From Cordilura impudica (Eukaryota > Arthropoda > Insecta > Diptera > Scathophagidae), in assembly GCA_963682025.1 (NCBI GenBank), contig OY821520.1, forward strand, positions 131,973,437 to 132,037,436: DNA of 64,000 bases, in the 5' to 3' direction. The position numbers and the translations under genes were made by a program. How positions within the stretch are numbered: the stretch's first letter is position 1; every line of letters begins with the position of its first letter. Positions 44,722-55,203 of the stretch are shown here, piece after piece. A model generated the notes under the pieces. The model did no database searches. It was not told where the DNA came from and saw only the letters and a list, made by a program, of their open reading frames with translations.

Positions 44722-45089
44722 TTAGCAGATTCCAGCGCTCGAAATTCGAGTGCAATTTCTAGGCAACTTTATTTCTCAACTTAGCCAATTCATAAACCAA
44801 CACTTTAATAGTTTATTATTATTGTGAATGAAGATAACAAATTCACTAACAAACACATTAACAAATTTAATAAACACACACATGGCATATGTATAATTTT
44901 ATAAATGTGTTAGGAGCAATTTTAAATGCAATTTTCTCAAAATAAAGGAAAAAATTTTAAAATCTGTAAATCTGGTGAACAGCTAAAAAGAAATACCTTT
45001 CAAATAATATACGTTTGGCCAAAATCGGGACAAAATGGTAGAACAAAACATCGGTCACAAGAAATCGCCTAGACTATTAATATTATAGA
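44722..45089 (-). mobile_element. Helitron-like element, copy E
   Basis: Best-preserved copy: minus strand 5' TCTATAATATTAATAG at 45089 preceded by A; 3' hairpin segment GCACTCGAATTTCGAGCGC and GGAATCTGCTAA at 44722 followed by T. These are the A/T context and CTRR end expected of a Helitron. Confidence 0.75.
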
Positions 45090-45186
45090 TGCCCAATATT
45101 TCGATCGAAATATTCGACCATTATCAAGGGCTCTATTATAAATTGTATAAAAAACACATTATAAACACATATTAGTTACAAAAATA

Positions 45187-45932
45187 ACAAGCAAGAAAAT
45201 CGTAGTCGGTCGACCGACTATACGATACTTTATATCATGGTTTAGAGACCCTATCTCTTCGATCCAACTAAGTGGATGTAGAATAATAATAATAGCATAA
45301 ACCGAATTTGAGTGGCATTATTATTAATTTTTTTGTCTGCGGATTTGAAAAAGTTCATATCGGATGCTATATTTATATGGGGACTAGGTTGAAAAATGGA
45401 CCGATCCTGACCATATTTGGTAAAGTCACTTATATTTTGAAAAAATATATACAAATCAAATTTGAGAAAAATCTTTTTTGAAAGATTTAAGTGAAAATCG
45501 GGAAGCAGCTTTATATTGGGGCTATGACAAAGAATGGATATAATAAACACACACAAACCCAATTTGACTGAAATCTATATGATAATTTGAATCTTAAGGC
45601 AATTTGAGTCAATTTCATAGGGGTCATTTGTATGGGGACTAAGTTTGAACATGGACCGAATTTCACCAATTTCAAAAGCGTTCATCCTATGGCAGATAAA
45701 AGTTTATATACCAAATTTCATTAAAATATATTGATATTTGCGACCTGTAGTTTGGTTACAAGGTTTACATGGACACACAGACGGACGGACGGATGGACAT
45801 TGCTAAATCGACTTAGAAAGTGATTCTAAGTCGATCGGTATAATAAAAGATTGGTCTACGTCAAATAGATTTGGTGGTTACAAACAGCAGCACAAAGTCA
45901 TTATACCCAAACCTCATAGTGGTGTAGGGTAT
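45187..45932 (+). repeat. T-family repeat copy T6
   Basis: AACAAGCAAGAAAATCGTAG with a shortened palindrome TAGTCGGTCGACCGACTA, body, ACGG microsatellite at 45780-45795 and end CTCATAGTGGTGTAGGGTAT. The palindrome has lost its TA centre while staying perfect. Confidence 0.88.
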
Positions 45933-47868
45933 AAAAATTGCAAAACATTTAAAAATGGCCATTCTACTGTTGATGCTATGCTGAAGTTTGAAGATGATAT
46001 TATTCATCATTTGCGCATTAAGCATTGCACAGTAGCGGTTTCTTTGGATGTGAAAAAAGCACTCGACCATGCACATCACTATGGAATTCTATTTAAAATG
46101 ATCCAGGTTGGTTTTGACTCCTCAATTGCTAAAATTTTTCTTATTTTTTTTTTTCTAACAGAATGTTTTGTGTCCAATTTAAAGGAAAATTTAGTTGTGG
46201 TGCTCCACAAGGCTCGATTTTAGCTCCACACCTATATAATATCTTTATGCATGATTTTCTTCATTTTATAAGCCGATGACTCTTTGCTTTACTCCCACAA
46301 TGAGTCACCCATTACCGCTTTAAGCCAGGTTTCAAATCACCTCTCAATAGTGAAACAATTTTAAAATGATTGGGGTATTAAAATTAATGCCTCAAAATGT
46401 GAAGAAATTTGTATTCGCAATGCTTCAGGTAAATGCAGGAACTTTGTTATTCCTGAAAGTAAAACTTTAAGACTCTTCCTCGAAGGGACTGTAATTCCAT
46501 TTAGAGAAAATCTAAAATATCTTGGTATATCATTTAATAAGCTTTTGATGTTTAATAAGCATGCAAGGCAAGTCATAAAAAAAAATATAAAATTATTGGC
46601 ACGTTTTCTAAAATTTAACATAATACAGGTGTACCAATAAAAACAAAATTGTTATTATACGGAACAAGCATAAGGCCGACGCAACACAATGAGCCGCAAA
46701 GCGACAAGCGGCAGAGCGGTGAGCGGCAAAGCTGCCAGTTTGAGAGGCAAGTGGCTTATTACTGAGCGTCATTTCTGAGCGGTTAGTTGTCAAAATGCCA
46801 TTGTCAATGTAATTATTTATTACTTATATAAAAAGTTTTTATAATAAAAGCAAAATATTTTTACTATTTTATGATTTGATTTTTGATGATTTTTTTTTAT
46901 CGATTGAAAAACAACACAAAAATGGTTGTCGTTAAGATACCAAAATCGATAATTTTGTTTTCTTTTTCTAACGATTCGATTATCGTTAAAAAGCAGTAAC
47001 TGGATCGCGCTACTGATTGAAAAAACAAAGAAAAGCCATTTCTTTTTTTGTTTGCAATTTTTATTCTTTGCCGCTCAGAAAACAACTAAAAATTAGAACA
47101 AGTTCTATTCCTGAGCGGCACTCCTTAGACGCTCAGAAATGCCACTCACATGCCGCTCATTGTGTGGCCACTTCAGTAGTATTTCATATGTTTTAATTTT
47201 TTCCGCTCATCGCTCTGCCGCTCGCCGCTTTGCCGCTCATTGCGTGGCCTCGGCCTAAGACCTGTCTTTTTTTTGTATGGATTCCCAATTTGGTTTAATA
47301 TATCACCGATAATTGTTAAGGAATTGGAAATTTTAGAGCGTAAAGTTTAAGGGAAATATTTTGAATCTTTCTCCAAACGTTTTTCCAATTTCTTCATTTA
47401 TAATGAATGAAATATTACACCCATTGGCCATTATGTCAGTGATATTTTAAAGAGGTTGATTAGATATTCTTAGTACATCTAATCATGAAATAAATATGTT
47501 AAAGATATTTTTACTTCTCAACTTTAACTGCAGAAATATTAGTTATTTGTCTCCTATTGGTTACATGAATGAAGAATGTCTTTGCTCTGAGTTATGTGTT
47601 TCTTTATGTCCCAATTTTTTTAGGAAAAGTACTCCTGGTGCTCATAGGGGTTCAATTTAGTCTTTCTAAATTTATTTTTATTTTTTAATTTTGCGTTTGT
47701 TTTTTTTTTTTTTTTTTTTTTTTGAATTAGTATGTAATGGTACCTTTAAGTTAGTTTTAAGTTTATTTTACGAAGTATACTCTCCTGCTATGTAAGCCCC
47801 GGGAGCAAGGGCGTTGAAACTAAAATAGTTTGTTACACAATTTTCACTATATCGCACCTGTACCTCTA
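45933..47868 (+). mobile_element. LINE-5, 5'-truncated, with GC-rich MITE inside
   Basis: Reverse transcriptase and C-terminus of another Jockey-superfamily LINE: FKNGHSTVDAMLKFEDDIIH, CTVAVSLDVKKALDHAHH, after frameshift CGAPQGSILAPHLYNIFMHD, ADDSLLYSHN (catalytic box; its Tyr-Ala codon region is damaged), WGIKINASKCEEICIRN, KYLGISFNKLLMFNKHARQV. The MITE at 46673-47255 interrupts it and, when removed, TSI joins RPVF. C-terminal YMNEECLCSEL follows near 47565. 3' UTR has a T21 run (47701-47722). The exact 3' end is uncertain. Confidence 0.8.
46673..47255. mobile_element. GC-rich-ended MITE in LINE-5
   Basis: 583 bp between TA dinucleotides (46671-46672, 47256-47257). Termini of about 55 bp: AGGCCGACGCAACACAATGA on the left and, reverse strand, GGCCGAGGCCACGCAATGAG on the right, both continuing into repeated AGCGGCAAAGCGRCRAGCGG. 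Extra GCCGCTCA words lie inside. The centre (46870-47020) contains an X-family piece. TA duplication suggests Tc1/mariner-type mobilisation. Confidence 0.88.
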
Positions 47869-48185
47869 AAGTGAGTCAACTCAAAATTTTTAAATTTTCA
47901 CTTTTTGCAAGAAAACGATACACAGTGATCATATCTATCTACTGTAAAAATCTTACAGCGGTTTTTCTAGTCTTTTGCAAAAAAAAAAAAAAATACAGTT
48001 ATAACCCTCTTTGTGGTATAAGAGTAGCTTCTTTAGAATCCACTAAAAAGACATATTTTGAGTTCCATCCAAAACAATTGTTATTTTTGCTGATCACTGT
48101 TAAAATCGCAACACCAGCTAACGTTGAATACTTATTATTCGCAATTCTTTACAATAAAACAACTGTTTTTAAATTTTATAGTAAA
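47869..48185. other. unassigned stretch between LINE-5 and V2
   Basis: An open plus-strand frame crosses here, but it has no recognisable motif and runs into V-family DNA; probably chance. Confidence 0.35.
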
Positions 48186-50260
48186 TATCAGCTGTTTTTA
48201 CCCGGTCTTGACTTGAAAATTATTTCACTTTGCTTACCAGGTGCTGAGTACTTAGTCCCCAATGAACAAATTCTAAAAAAAGGAACTTTATCCCCAAAAA
48301 TTTGTATGGGATTGGGTAGTAAACTAATTTTTTAGTTCAACCAAAAATATTTTGATATCTAAATTTTGGAGTTTTCTTGTAAGATGCTACAAAAAAAAAA
48401 ATTCTTCAAAAATAAGCTGCGAAGTTTATTTATTTTGTAAACGTCCAATATAACGGAATCGTTTGCAAATTAAAGGAATCGGAACTTTTAAAAATTGAAT
48501 TACTTCATTCAATATGTGATCATCATTGAGCAGAGATGTTTAAAATTGTGCCGCAATGTTGCTTTAAGCAACTGTTTATAGCATATGTGTGGCCTGTTTG
48601 GATCAACAGGTAATTATTGCCTATACGTAGATCAAATTTATCATAAGACTTTTCACTTAGCTGTGTTCCGCGAGCACGTCGCGTCCGCACGCCGCTTCCG
48701 CGCGTTTGGCAGCTACACCCGTGCTGCCTCTCAGTTGTCGTCAACTTATTTTAATTGCCAAATTATATTTTTCAGATCATCCGATATTTTAGCTAAGCTA
48801 TATTCCGCGTCCACGTATTTAGCAGCCACACCCGTGCTGCCGATATTTTAGCTGAGCTGTGATCCGCGAGCGCGTCGTGTCCGCGTCCGCGCGTCACTTC
48901 CGCGCGTTTAGCAACCACACCCGTGCTAACTCGCAGTTGTTTTCAACTTATTTTAGTTGCCAAAATATATCTTTCAGATCATTCCGATATTTTAGCTGAG
49001 CTGTATTCCGCGATCGCGTCGCGTGCGCGTCCGCGCGCCGCTTCCGCTCATCGAAATGATGCTATTGAAAAGAATACTCATTTTAAATGCTTTTATTGTA
49101 GGACAGATATTGAGAGCACTATGCAAATTTTCACTTAAATAAATATTTAACAAAATTCATTAAATAAAAATATGTAAAAACTTAAGAATGAATTTGGGGA
49201 GTAAGTTCATTTTTTATTTCGTTTTAAAAAAATTTGGGGAATTTGTTAATTGTGAAGTTATTCCCGTGTGTACCAAATTTCAGAGAAATCCGTTGAAAAA
49301 TACCAATTGCGATAACGAACAAATGTAACAAATATAGAAAATGAGTTTTATAATAAAGTGGGCGTAAAGGTAGGGGTGGTCAGAAAGGTATACACTCCGA
49401 CCTTGGCAGAGATCATGTTTAACAAATTTCAATTAAAGCCGTTGAAAAATAAAAGTTTGTATAGCAGTAAAACAAAGAAACAAATAAAAGGAAAAAAAAT
49501 AAATTTTATATGCATAGAAGTAGGCACAAAATCAGGCGTGGCCGGTAAAAAGCATATGCGACCTTGCCTGAAGTACAGAGATTGTGCGTATCAAATTTCA
49601 GTGAAATTCATTGAAAAATAAAAATTTGTATAGCGAACCAATATAAGAAAACAGAAAATTAATTTTATAGAAAAAGTGGGCGTAAAAGTAGGCGCGGCCG
49701 CAAGAATCATATGGTGACCTTGTCTGGAGTACAGAGATTGTGCGCACCAAATTTCAGAGAAATCCGTTGAAAAATAAAAATTTTTATAGCGAACAAATAT
49801 GCCAAAAAACAGAAAATGAATTGTACACAAAAAGTGGGCGTAAAAGTGGGCGTGGCCGGTAAGAATCATATAGCGACTATTCCTGGGGTACAGAGATCGT
49901 GTGTACCAAATTTCAGAGAAATCCGTTGCAAAATCAAAATTTGTATAGCGGTCAAACAAACAAACAGAAAATGAATTTTATATATCTGTGGTCACAAACG
50001 ATAACCGCCTAAGTCGACTTAAGAACAATTCGAGTTATGTATGCTCTCATATTCTACTAAAAACGCTTTATATTTACGTGAAATTCCCATTTCTCTAATA
50101 CTGTTTATTAAAAAGTTATTAATGAAAACATTCTGACCTAAGTCGTAATGAAGCTCCATTACAGTTATATAAAAAGTGATTTTGCTCAAAAGCATGATTT
50201 TCGACTTAGGCGGTTAATGCTTGTGACCACAGATATATAGATTAAAAAGAAAACGTTTTT
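48186..50260 (+). repeat. V-family repeat 2 with two tandem arrays
   Basis: Starts AGCTGTTTTTACCCGGTCTT, colinear with V1 (inverted) and V3. After about 470 bp comes a GC-rich array (48655-49050; about four units beginning GAGCTGTRTTCCGCGAGCG), a shared block (CGAAATGATGCTATTGAAAA), and a second array at 49262-49980 of five about 155-160-bp units starting ACCAAATTTCAGAGAAATCC and containing GTGGGCGTAAAAGTAGGCG. The CTGTGGTCACAA MITE lies near its right end. Non-coding. Confidence 0.85.
49985..50233. mobile_element. MITE with TCTGTGGTCACAA ends
   Basis: 249 bp with about 35-bp inverted termini (TCTGTGGTCACAAACG.. and TCTGTGGTCACAAGCA.., both reaching TAACCGCCTAAGTCGA) and TA on each side. Non-coding; a Tc1/mariner-type MITE is the simplest reading. 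Confidence 0.88.
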
Positions 50261-50969
50261 GTCTCTACTGAAAATACAGGTGCGTTATATTGAAAGCATG
50301 GCTGCATTTCCACAAAAATGGTATTTAAGATATTACACTATAGTCTTAAGTTATCTTTTATTATTGTTGCTGTATCATTATATTGTAGAAAAAAAGACTC
50401 AATAAATTTAAGCTTTAAAACTTTAAACTTTTAAAAAAACATTTTAAAAAACAACAAAAATTCACAACATAAAATCACAATATTTACATATATTTTAAAA
50501 TAACTAATGAACCGTGATTAAACTAATCATATGAGTTGTTGTCACCTACAGTTTTGTTTTGATCTACATTGTCTCTTGTATGTCTACAAATTTGATCGCA
50601 TTTGTTATGCACTAATTACGTGTAGCATCTCTAGAGTATATCTCTTTTTATAATTGCTCTCTTTAACTAATATGTCAATATTTTCGAAACTAGGTTTATG
50701 ACCGACCAGTCAATGTACAGTGGGCTGCTAAAGCTGTTTTTTTTTGTAAAATTGGTTTGTCAGTTGCTTTTTGATCTGATTTGTGAGATGCCAGTCTGGA
50801 TTTCAGTTTCGATTTAGTCGTGCCAACATATAACTTCGGGCATATATTGGACTCGTCTCTAATTCAACTAATTTTAGAAACTAAATTACATTTATCACAA
50901 TTTTCCATTTTGGATTTGGTTTTACTAAATAGTTTTTTAAGTGTATTGTCTGTCTTAAATGCTAACACA

Positions 50970-51383
50970 ATACGAAACATGCAAGCAATGCATCTAATTT
51001 CGAAGGAGTTTTTGGAAAGAACCGTGTACTGCGAGATGACATACAGACACGAGTGGACAAGTTTCTGTATTATTTTGAAAAAATCAATGCATCCATGACG
51101 TTAAAATTACATTTCATGCAATTCCACCTTGATACCTTTTTGGCACAATTACGTCAGGAATCGGACGAACAAGGAGAGAGGTTCCATGCCAATGGAAAAG
51201 CGATTCAAAGGCAAAAAATTAGATGCATTGCTTACGGAGGTTTGTTGGTGGAGTTCTAAAATTATGCAGTTTGAAGATGACACTGAAATTGGTGGACACT
51301 CTGATGAAAACATGCCCTTGAATATTATGTCTAACTCGGATGATTATGCATGCTCAGAACATGAATATGAACAACCTACGTAG
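50970..51383 (+). pseudogene. coding relic of element Z (EQGERF protein family)
   Basis: The frame reads RVDKFLYYFEKINASMTLKL, HFMQFHLDTFLAQLRQESDE, QGERF, then shifts by one to KRFKGKKLDALLTEVCWWSS and an acidic tail (DENMPLNIMSNSDDYACSEH). The block KLHF..HLD..(S/E)DEQGERFH followed by CW recurs in transposon-associated proteins of arthropods. No catalytic residue can be assigned. It ends about 100 bp before mariner M2. Confidence 0.6.
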
Positions 51384-51484
51384 AAAACAAGATTATCAGA
51401 ACCACAAGCGCCAACTTCAACGTGGATGGATATTGACAATAATTGAAAATGTTATAAATTTTGTTTCCATGCATAGATAACATA

Positions 51485-52772
51485 AAGGGTCCGCCACTAA
51501 CGTTTTTATTTTCAACAAGTGCTTATTTCGTGAATGGTAACACTTAGCTCATGTCTGATTTGACAGATAATTGGTTTTATCCTTCCGCTGAACGGACATG
51601 GTTGTGTATACGATTGAACAATGCTGGGAAATATTGCGACATTACTTTGAAAATCATGGTAATATTGCTGAATGTGCGCGAAAATTGCGTACGGATTTTG
51701 GACGAAGAGAAGCACCGTCAGCTCCGTATGTTCGTTATCTTGTGAAAAAAGTGAAAGAAACTGGCATCCTCATCGATAAACCAAAGCGTGAAAAGCCAAA
51801 AACAGTGCGTACACCCGAGAATATTGCTGCTGTGGTAGAAAGTGTGCGTGAAGCGCCATCAACATCAATTCACGTACGTTCTCAAGAATTGAACATTTCG
51901 GAGGCATCATTGAGACGAATTTTGCATAAAGACCTTGGCATGACGCCATACAAAGTCCAATTGGTTCAGGAGTTGAAGCCAATTGACCATCCAATACGTT
52001 TTCGCTTCGCTAAGTGGGCCTGCGATCGACTTACAGAAGATGCCGATTTTGCCAAAAAAAATCATCTTTTCAGATGAAGCTCATTTTGATCTTGGCGGGT
52101 ATGTAAACAAGCAAAATTGTCGCATTTGGGGCACAGAAACCCCGCACTCATACATTGAAAGCCGATACACCCAAAACGAGTAACTGTTTGGTGCGGATTT
52201 TGGTCCAGAGGCATAATTGGGCCATTTTTCTTCGAAAATGAGCAAGGAGTGGCCGTTACAGTCAATGACGATCGTTATCGGGCCATGCTGAATGAATTTT
52301 TGTTCATAAAAATTGAAGAGGAGGATATTGGCAACATTTGGTTTCAACAGAACGGCGCTACGTGCCACACAGCCGAAGTTACACTCGATGTTTTGCGCCC
52401 TGTTTTTGAAGATCGCATTATCAGCCGCAGAGTTGATGTCGTTTGGCCACCTCGGAGCTGCGATTTGACACCGTTGGACTATTATGTGTGGGGTGCCCTC
52501 AAAGATAAGTGTTACGCCAACAAGCCAGAGACAATTGACGCTTTAAGGGACAATATTCGTGAAGCCTTTGGTGAAATACAGCTGCACACAATCGAAAATG
52601 AGCCTAAAAATTGGACCGATCGTGTAGGCTACTGCATGGCCATTTGAAAGAAGCTATATTCCATTATTAACCGAAAGGATTGTACTTTCAAAAAAAAAAA
52701 AGAAATTTGAGATAATATTCAGTAGTTTTTTTTATAGCATTTTCAAAAAAAAAAGTTATTTGGCGAACCCTT
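51485..52772 (+). mobile_element. mariner-type transposon M2 (DD41D/rosa-like), defective
   Basis: 1288 bp between inverted ends AAGGGTCCGCCA and AAGGGTTCGCCA, flanked by TA (51483-51484, 52773-52774). Transposase starts at 51598 (MVVYTIEQCWEILRHYFENH): HTH pairs (NIAECARKLRTDFG, STSIHVRSQELNISEASLRR), GMTPYKVQLVQELKP, then a frameshift in the A-run at 52055, IIFSDEAHFDLGGYVN with first Asp, a second frameshift near 52170, IWFQQNGATCHTAEV where the second Asp is Asn, and WPPRSCDLTPLDYYVWG with the third. Forty-one residues separate positions two and three, the rosa-type spacing. C-terminus at 52647. Not functional, but long frames suggest modest age. Confidence 0.94.
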
Positions 52773-52870
52773 TATTTTCTGTGTAAGAATAGTTGTAATA
52801 TGAATCGGAATTTTTATTTCCATGCAAAATAAAGTTTATAAAAAAAACAGTATATTTGTGAATTTGTAAT

Positions 52871-53195
52871 CCAGTTATTTAGCAAAAAAGTGAAAATGGG
52901 GAAAATGGAGGGGAAATGGGCATTTTTGCGATTTTTAAGGCACTGAATGCACTTCTTTCGGGAAGGTTTGTTCCACTTTTCTTTTCTCCTATTCAATATT
53001 TACAACTTTGTTTCAGACAAAAAAGATATATTCCAGTTATTTAGCAAAAAAAGTGAAAATGGGGGGAAAAAATGGGGGGAAAATGGGCATTTTTGCGATT
53101 TTTAAGGCACTCGATGCTTTTTTTCGGGTAGTTTTGTTCCGCTTTTTTTTTCCTATTCAATAGTTACGACTTTGTTTCAGACACAATAGTGATAT
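52871..53195 (+). repeat. 162-bp tandem duplication (two units)
   Basis: Units 52871-53032 and 53033-53195, both starting CCAGTTATTTAGCAAAAAAG and containing GGGCATTTTTGCGATTTTTA; the second has expanded G-runs. Lies in element Z. Minus-strand open frames here are chance. Confidence 0.9.
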
Positions 53196-54195
53196 TCCGT
53201 ACGGTTACCGAGTTATAACTGTGTTAAAATATACAAAAAGTGATAAAAATCCACCTTGAGCAAAAAACTTTGTATGGCCAATAAATTATAATAGCAGCCA
53301 ACTTGACAAAACTAATGATGCAGAAGTTCTTATTTTTCAAGCTACTTTCAGTTGTAATTTTCAGAATTAAGTCCCAAATCAATGAGCTGAAAAATGTTAT
53401 ACTGTGTAATTCCAATTTTTCTTTATCGTAAATATTAGTATTCTTGAGTCTTTCCGATGAGCCTGGTATATACGTCATTGAATTATATACTTTCGTTGAT
53501 TTTTCTATTATTATTTTGCGTATCTTATTAAGTCGTTAATGGTTTTAACGGAAAATCCTTAATATAATACAATCTAAATAGGGTAACATGTTTTCCTTTT
53601 CAATTTCCATAGTGAATTGAATTTGTCTGTTGAAGTCGTTTTATGTTTTGAGGGTTTCGTTGATATTAGTTATTTTTGCTATTGCAGATAATATTTTTAC
53701 AATATTTTTACTATTGCAATATACATATTTTGTGAGTATTCTAGGTTTATAATTTAATTTTCTACCATCACATTAAGTAGTTCCTCTATAACTATGTCTG
53801 TAATAACCGGAGATGTTGGAGATCCCATAGGCATTCCTTTATTTTGCTCGTAGATTTTATCTCCATATTTAAAATATATATTTGCTTTTATACGAAACGT
53901 CAGTAGTTCCATAAATATATCCTGAGTTATATTCGTAAATTTTTTGATTATGTGTGACTGTGCGTGACTACCCCAAAATTGATCCGTAGTAACAGCAAGA
54001 CTATGGGCCAAGCTTCATATCAATTTGATAAGGGGGAATGGGGTTTACCCACGATAGACAGACAGACAGAACATGAGTTAAAAAAAAAGAGTTTAAGTTC
54101 TAAGCTTAAGTCATCGAAATTGATTACCATTTCAATGGTGCGTGGTAGAGCAGAAGAAAGCATATATTTCTAAAATTCAGAACTACACTTTTTTC

Positions 54196-54240
54196 TTAAT
54201 CGGACCGGTTTCTGGCATTTCCGCATTCATCTGCGATTTA
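54196..54240 (-). ncRNA. hammerhead ribozyme-like motif, copy 2
   Basis: Minus strand reads AAATCG, CAGATGA, ATGC, GGAAAT, GCCA, GAA, ACCGGT, C, CGATTAA. Stem I is AAUCG/CGAUU (5 bp); in copy 1 the pair next to the core is A-U, here G-C, a compensatory change. The core has G8 intact but U4 is A, and stem II keeps only its two G-C pairs. The two copies together imply an ancestral CTGATGA core. Confidence 0.62.
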
Positions 54241-54293
54241 TTCAACATTGTGATAATTGTTACTGTTATTGTTAATTGAATAAATTGTTTCTA

Positions 54294-55203
54294 AAGGGTG
54301 ATCCATTTCGAGGTTCCCTACCTTTTTAAAGAAAAAGCAAACACAGAAAGTTTAAATTTAATGGGTAATATTTATTATCATTTGAAAGAACATTCTTTGG
54401 CATTTATTTTTTGGAGATTATGTCTATCAAATGTTGGCCGCGGCTACGTCTCAGATGGTCCATCCGTTGAGTCCAATTTTCGATGACTCGTTCGAGCATT
54501 TCGACTGGTAACTGGCGAATGATACGCGTGATGTTTTGCTCCAAGGCCTGAATCGAAGCGGGATTGTCCGCATAAACTTTAGACTTTACATATCGCCACA
54601 GGGAAAAGTCGAACGGTGTGATATCACACGATCTTACTGGCCAATCGACCGGCCCAAAACGTGAAATTATTGACCGAAGTGTTCTCTCAATAAATCCATT
54701 GATTGTTGCGTGTGTGGGGAGTGGCGCCATCTTGTTGAAACCAAATGTCGCCGAGGTCACGAGCTTCCATATGTCAAGTCGTTCCATACGTCAGTGCGAG
54801 TTGCTGCGAACGGCGCCGAATCGACTCTCTACAGTTTTCGTATACACTCTCAGCTACGGCCGCTATATTTTCTTCACTGCGTGCTGGATGTGGTCTGTTC
54901 TGCCGCATATTATCCAATAGTGAATGCTGGGTCTCAAGATGGGTGATGGTGTTGCGAATAGTACGCTCAGTAGGCCGATTATGTTGGCCATAATTTGAGC
55001 GAAGTGCACGAAACACATTATTCACAGAACGTGAATTTTCGTAATAAAGTTGAACGATTTGTAAACGTTGTTCAGGCGTAAGTCTTTCCATGATGAAATG
55101 TCAAACAATACTAAACAGAAATAACATGACAGCATGACACGACTCACACGTGATCTGTCAAAAAAAGGCTATTGAAAAAAGTATCTCTACTTGGATCACC
55201 CGG
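54294..55203 (-). mobile_element. mariner-type transposon M3 (DD41D/rosa-like), internally deleted
   Basis: 910 bp with ends AAGGGTGATCCA and CCGGGTGATCCA (reverse), flanked by TA (54292-54293, 55204-55205). Minus strand: MERLTPEQRLQIVQLYYENS from 55091, HTH segments (RTIRNTITHLETQHSLLD, RRRSQQLALTYGTT), then a jump directly to FGFNKM/WFQQDGATPHT (second Asp, frameshifted), WPVRSCDITPFDFSLW (third) and the C-terminus RVIENWTQRMDHLRRSRGQH. About 140 residues including the first catalytic Asp are missing. A non-autonomous deletion derivative. Confidence 0.93.

Larger units (their letters stand above)
50966..53406 (+). mobile_element. element Z, a TAA-duplicating DNA transposon inside Penelope
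   Basis: Bounded by CACAATACGAAACAT (left) and, reverse strand, CACAGTATAACATTT (right), with TAA on both sides (50963-50965, 53407-53409). Contains a coding relic at 50970-51383, mariner M2 at 51485-52772 and a 162-bp tandem duplication at 52871-53195. CAC-type ends with a 3-bp TWA duplication suggest the CMC/Chapaev3 group; this rests on termini only. Confidence 0.75.
50530..54010 (-). mobile_element. Penelope-like element, split by element Z
   Basis: Minus-strand order: reverse transcriptase 54010-53750 (FTNITQDIFMELLTFRIKAN, YFKYGDKIYEQNKGMPMGSP), palm/thumb remnants with stops to about 53480 (IQFTMEIEKENMLPYLD), TYIPGSSERLKNTNIYDKEK, then after Z AFKTDNTLKKLFSKTKSKME and a GIY-YIG endonuclease at 50905-50560 (LYVGTTKSKLKSRLASHKSD, ALAAHCTLTG, frameshift, FENIDILVKESNYKKRYTLE, MLH). 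At the Z insertion, removing Z and one TAA gives EKLELAFKT in frame. Stops and frameshifts make the element inactive. N-terminal part missing. Confidence 0.88.

Noticed and set aside
48655..49050. CpG island or promoter
   Set aside because: GC-rich tandem units in a repeat family; no gene starts nearby.
53224..53478. Independent hydrophobic protein on the minus strand
   Set aside because: It starts in Penelope coding sequence (TYIPGSSERLKN) and then reads out of frame into element Z.
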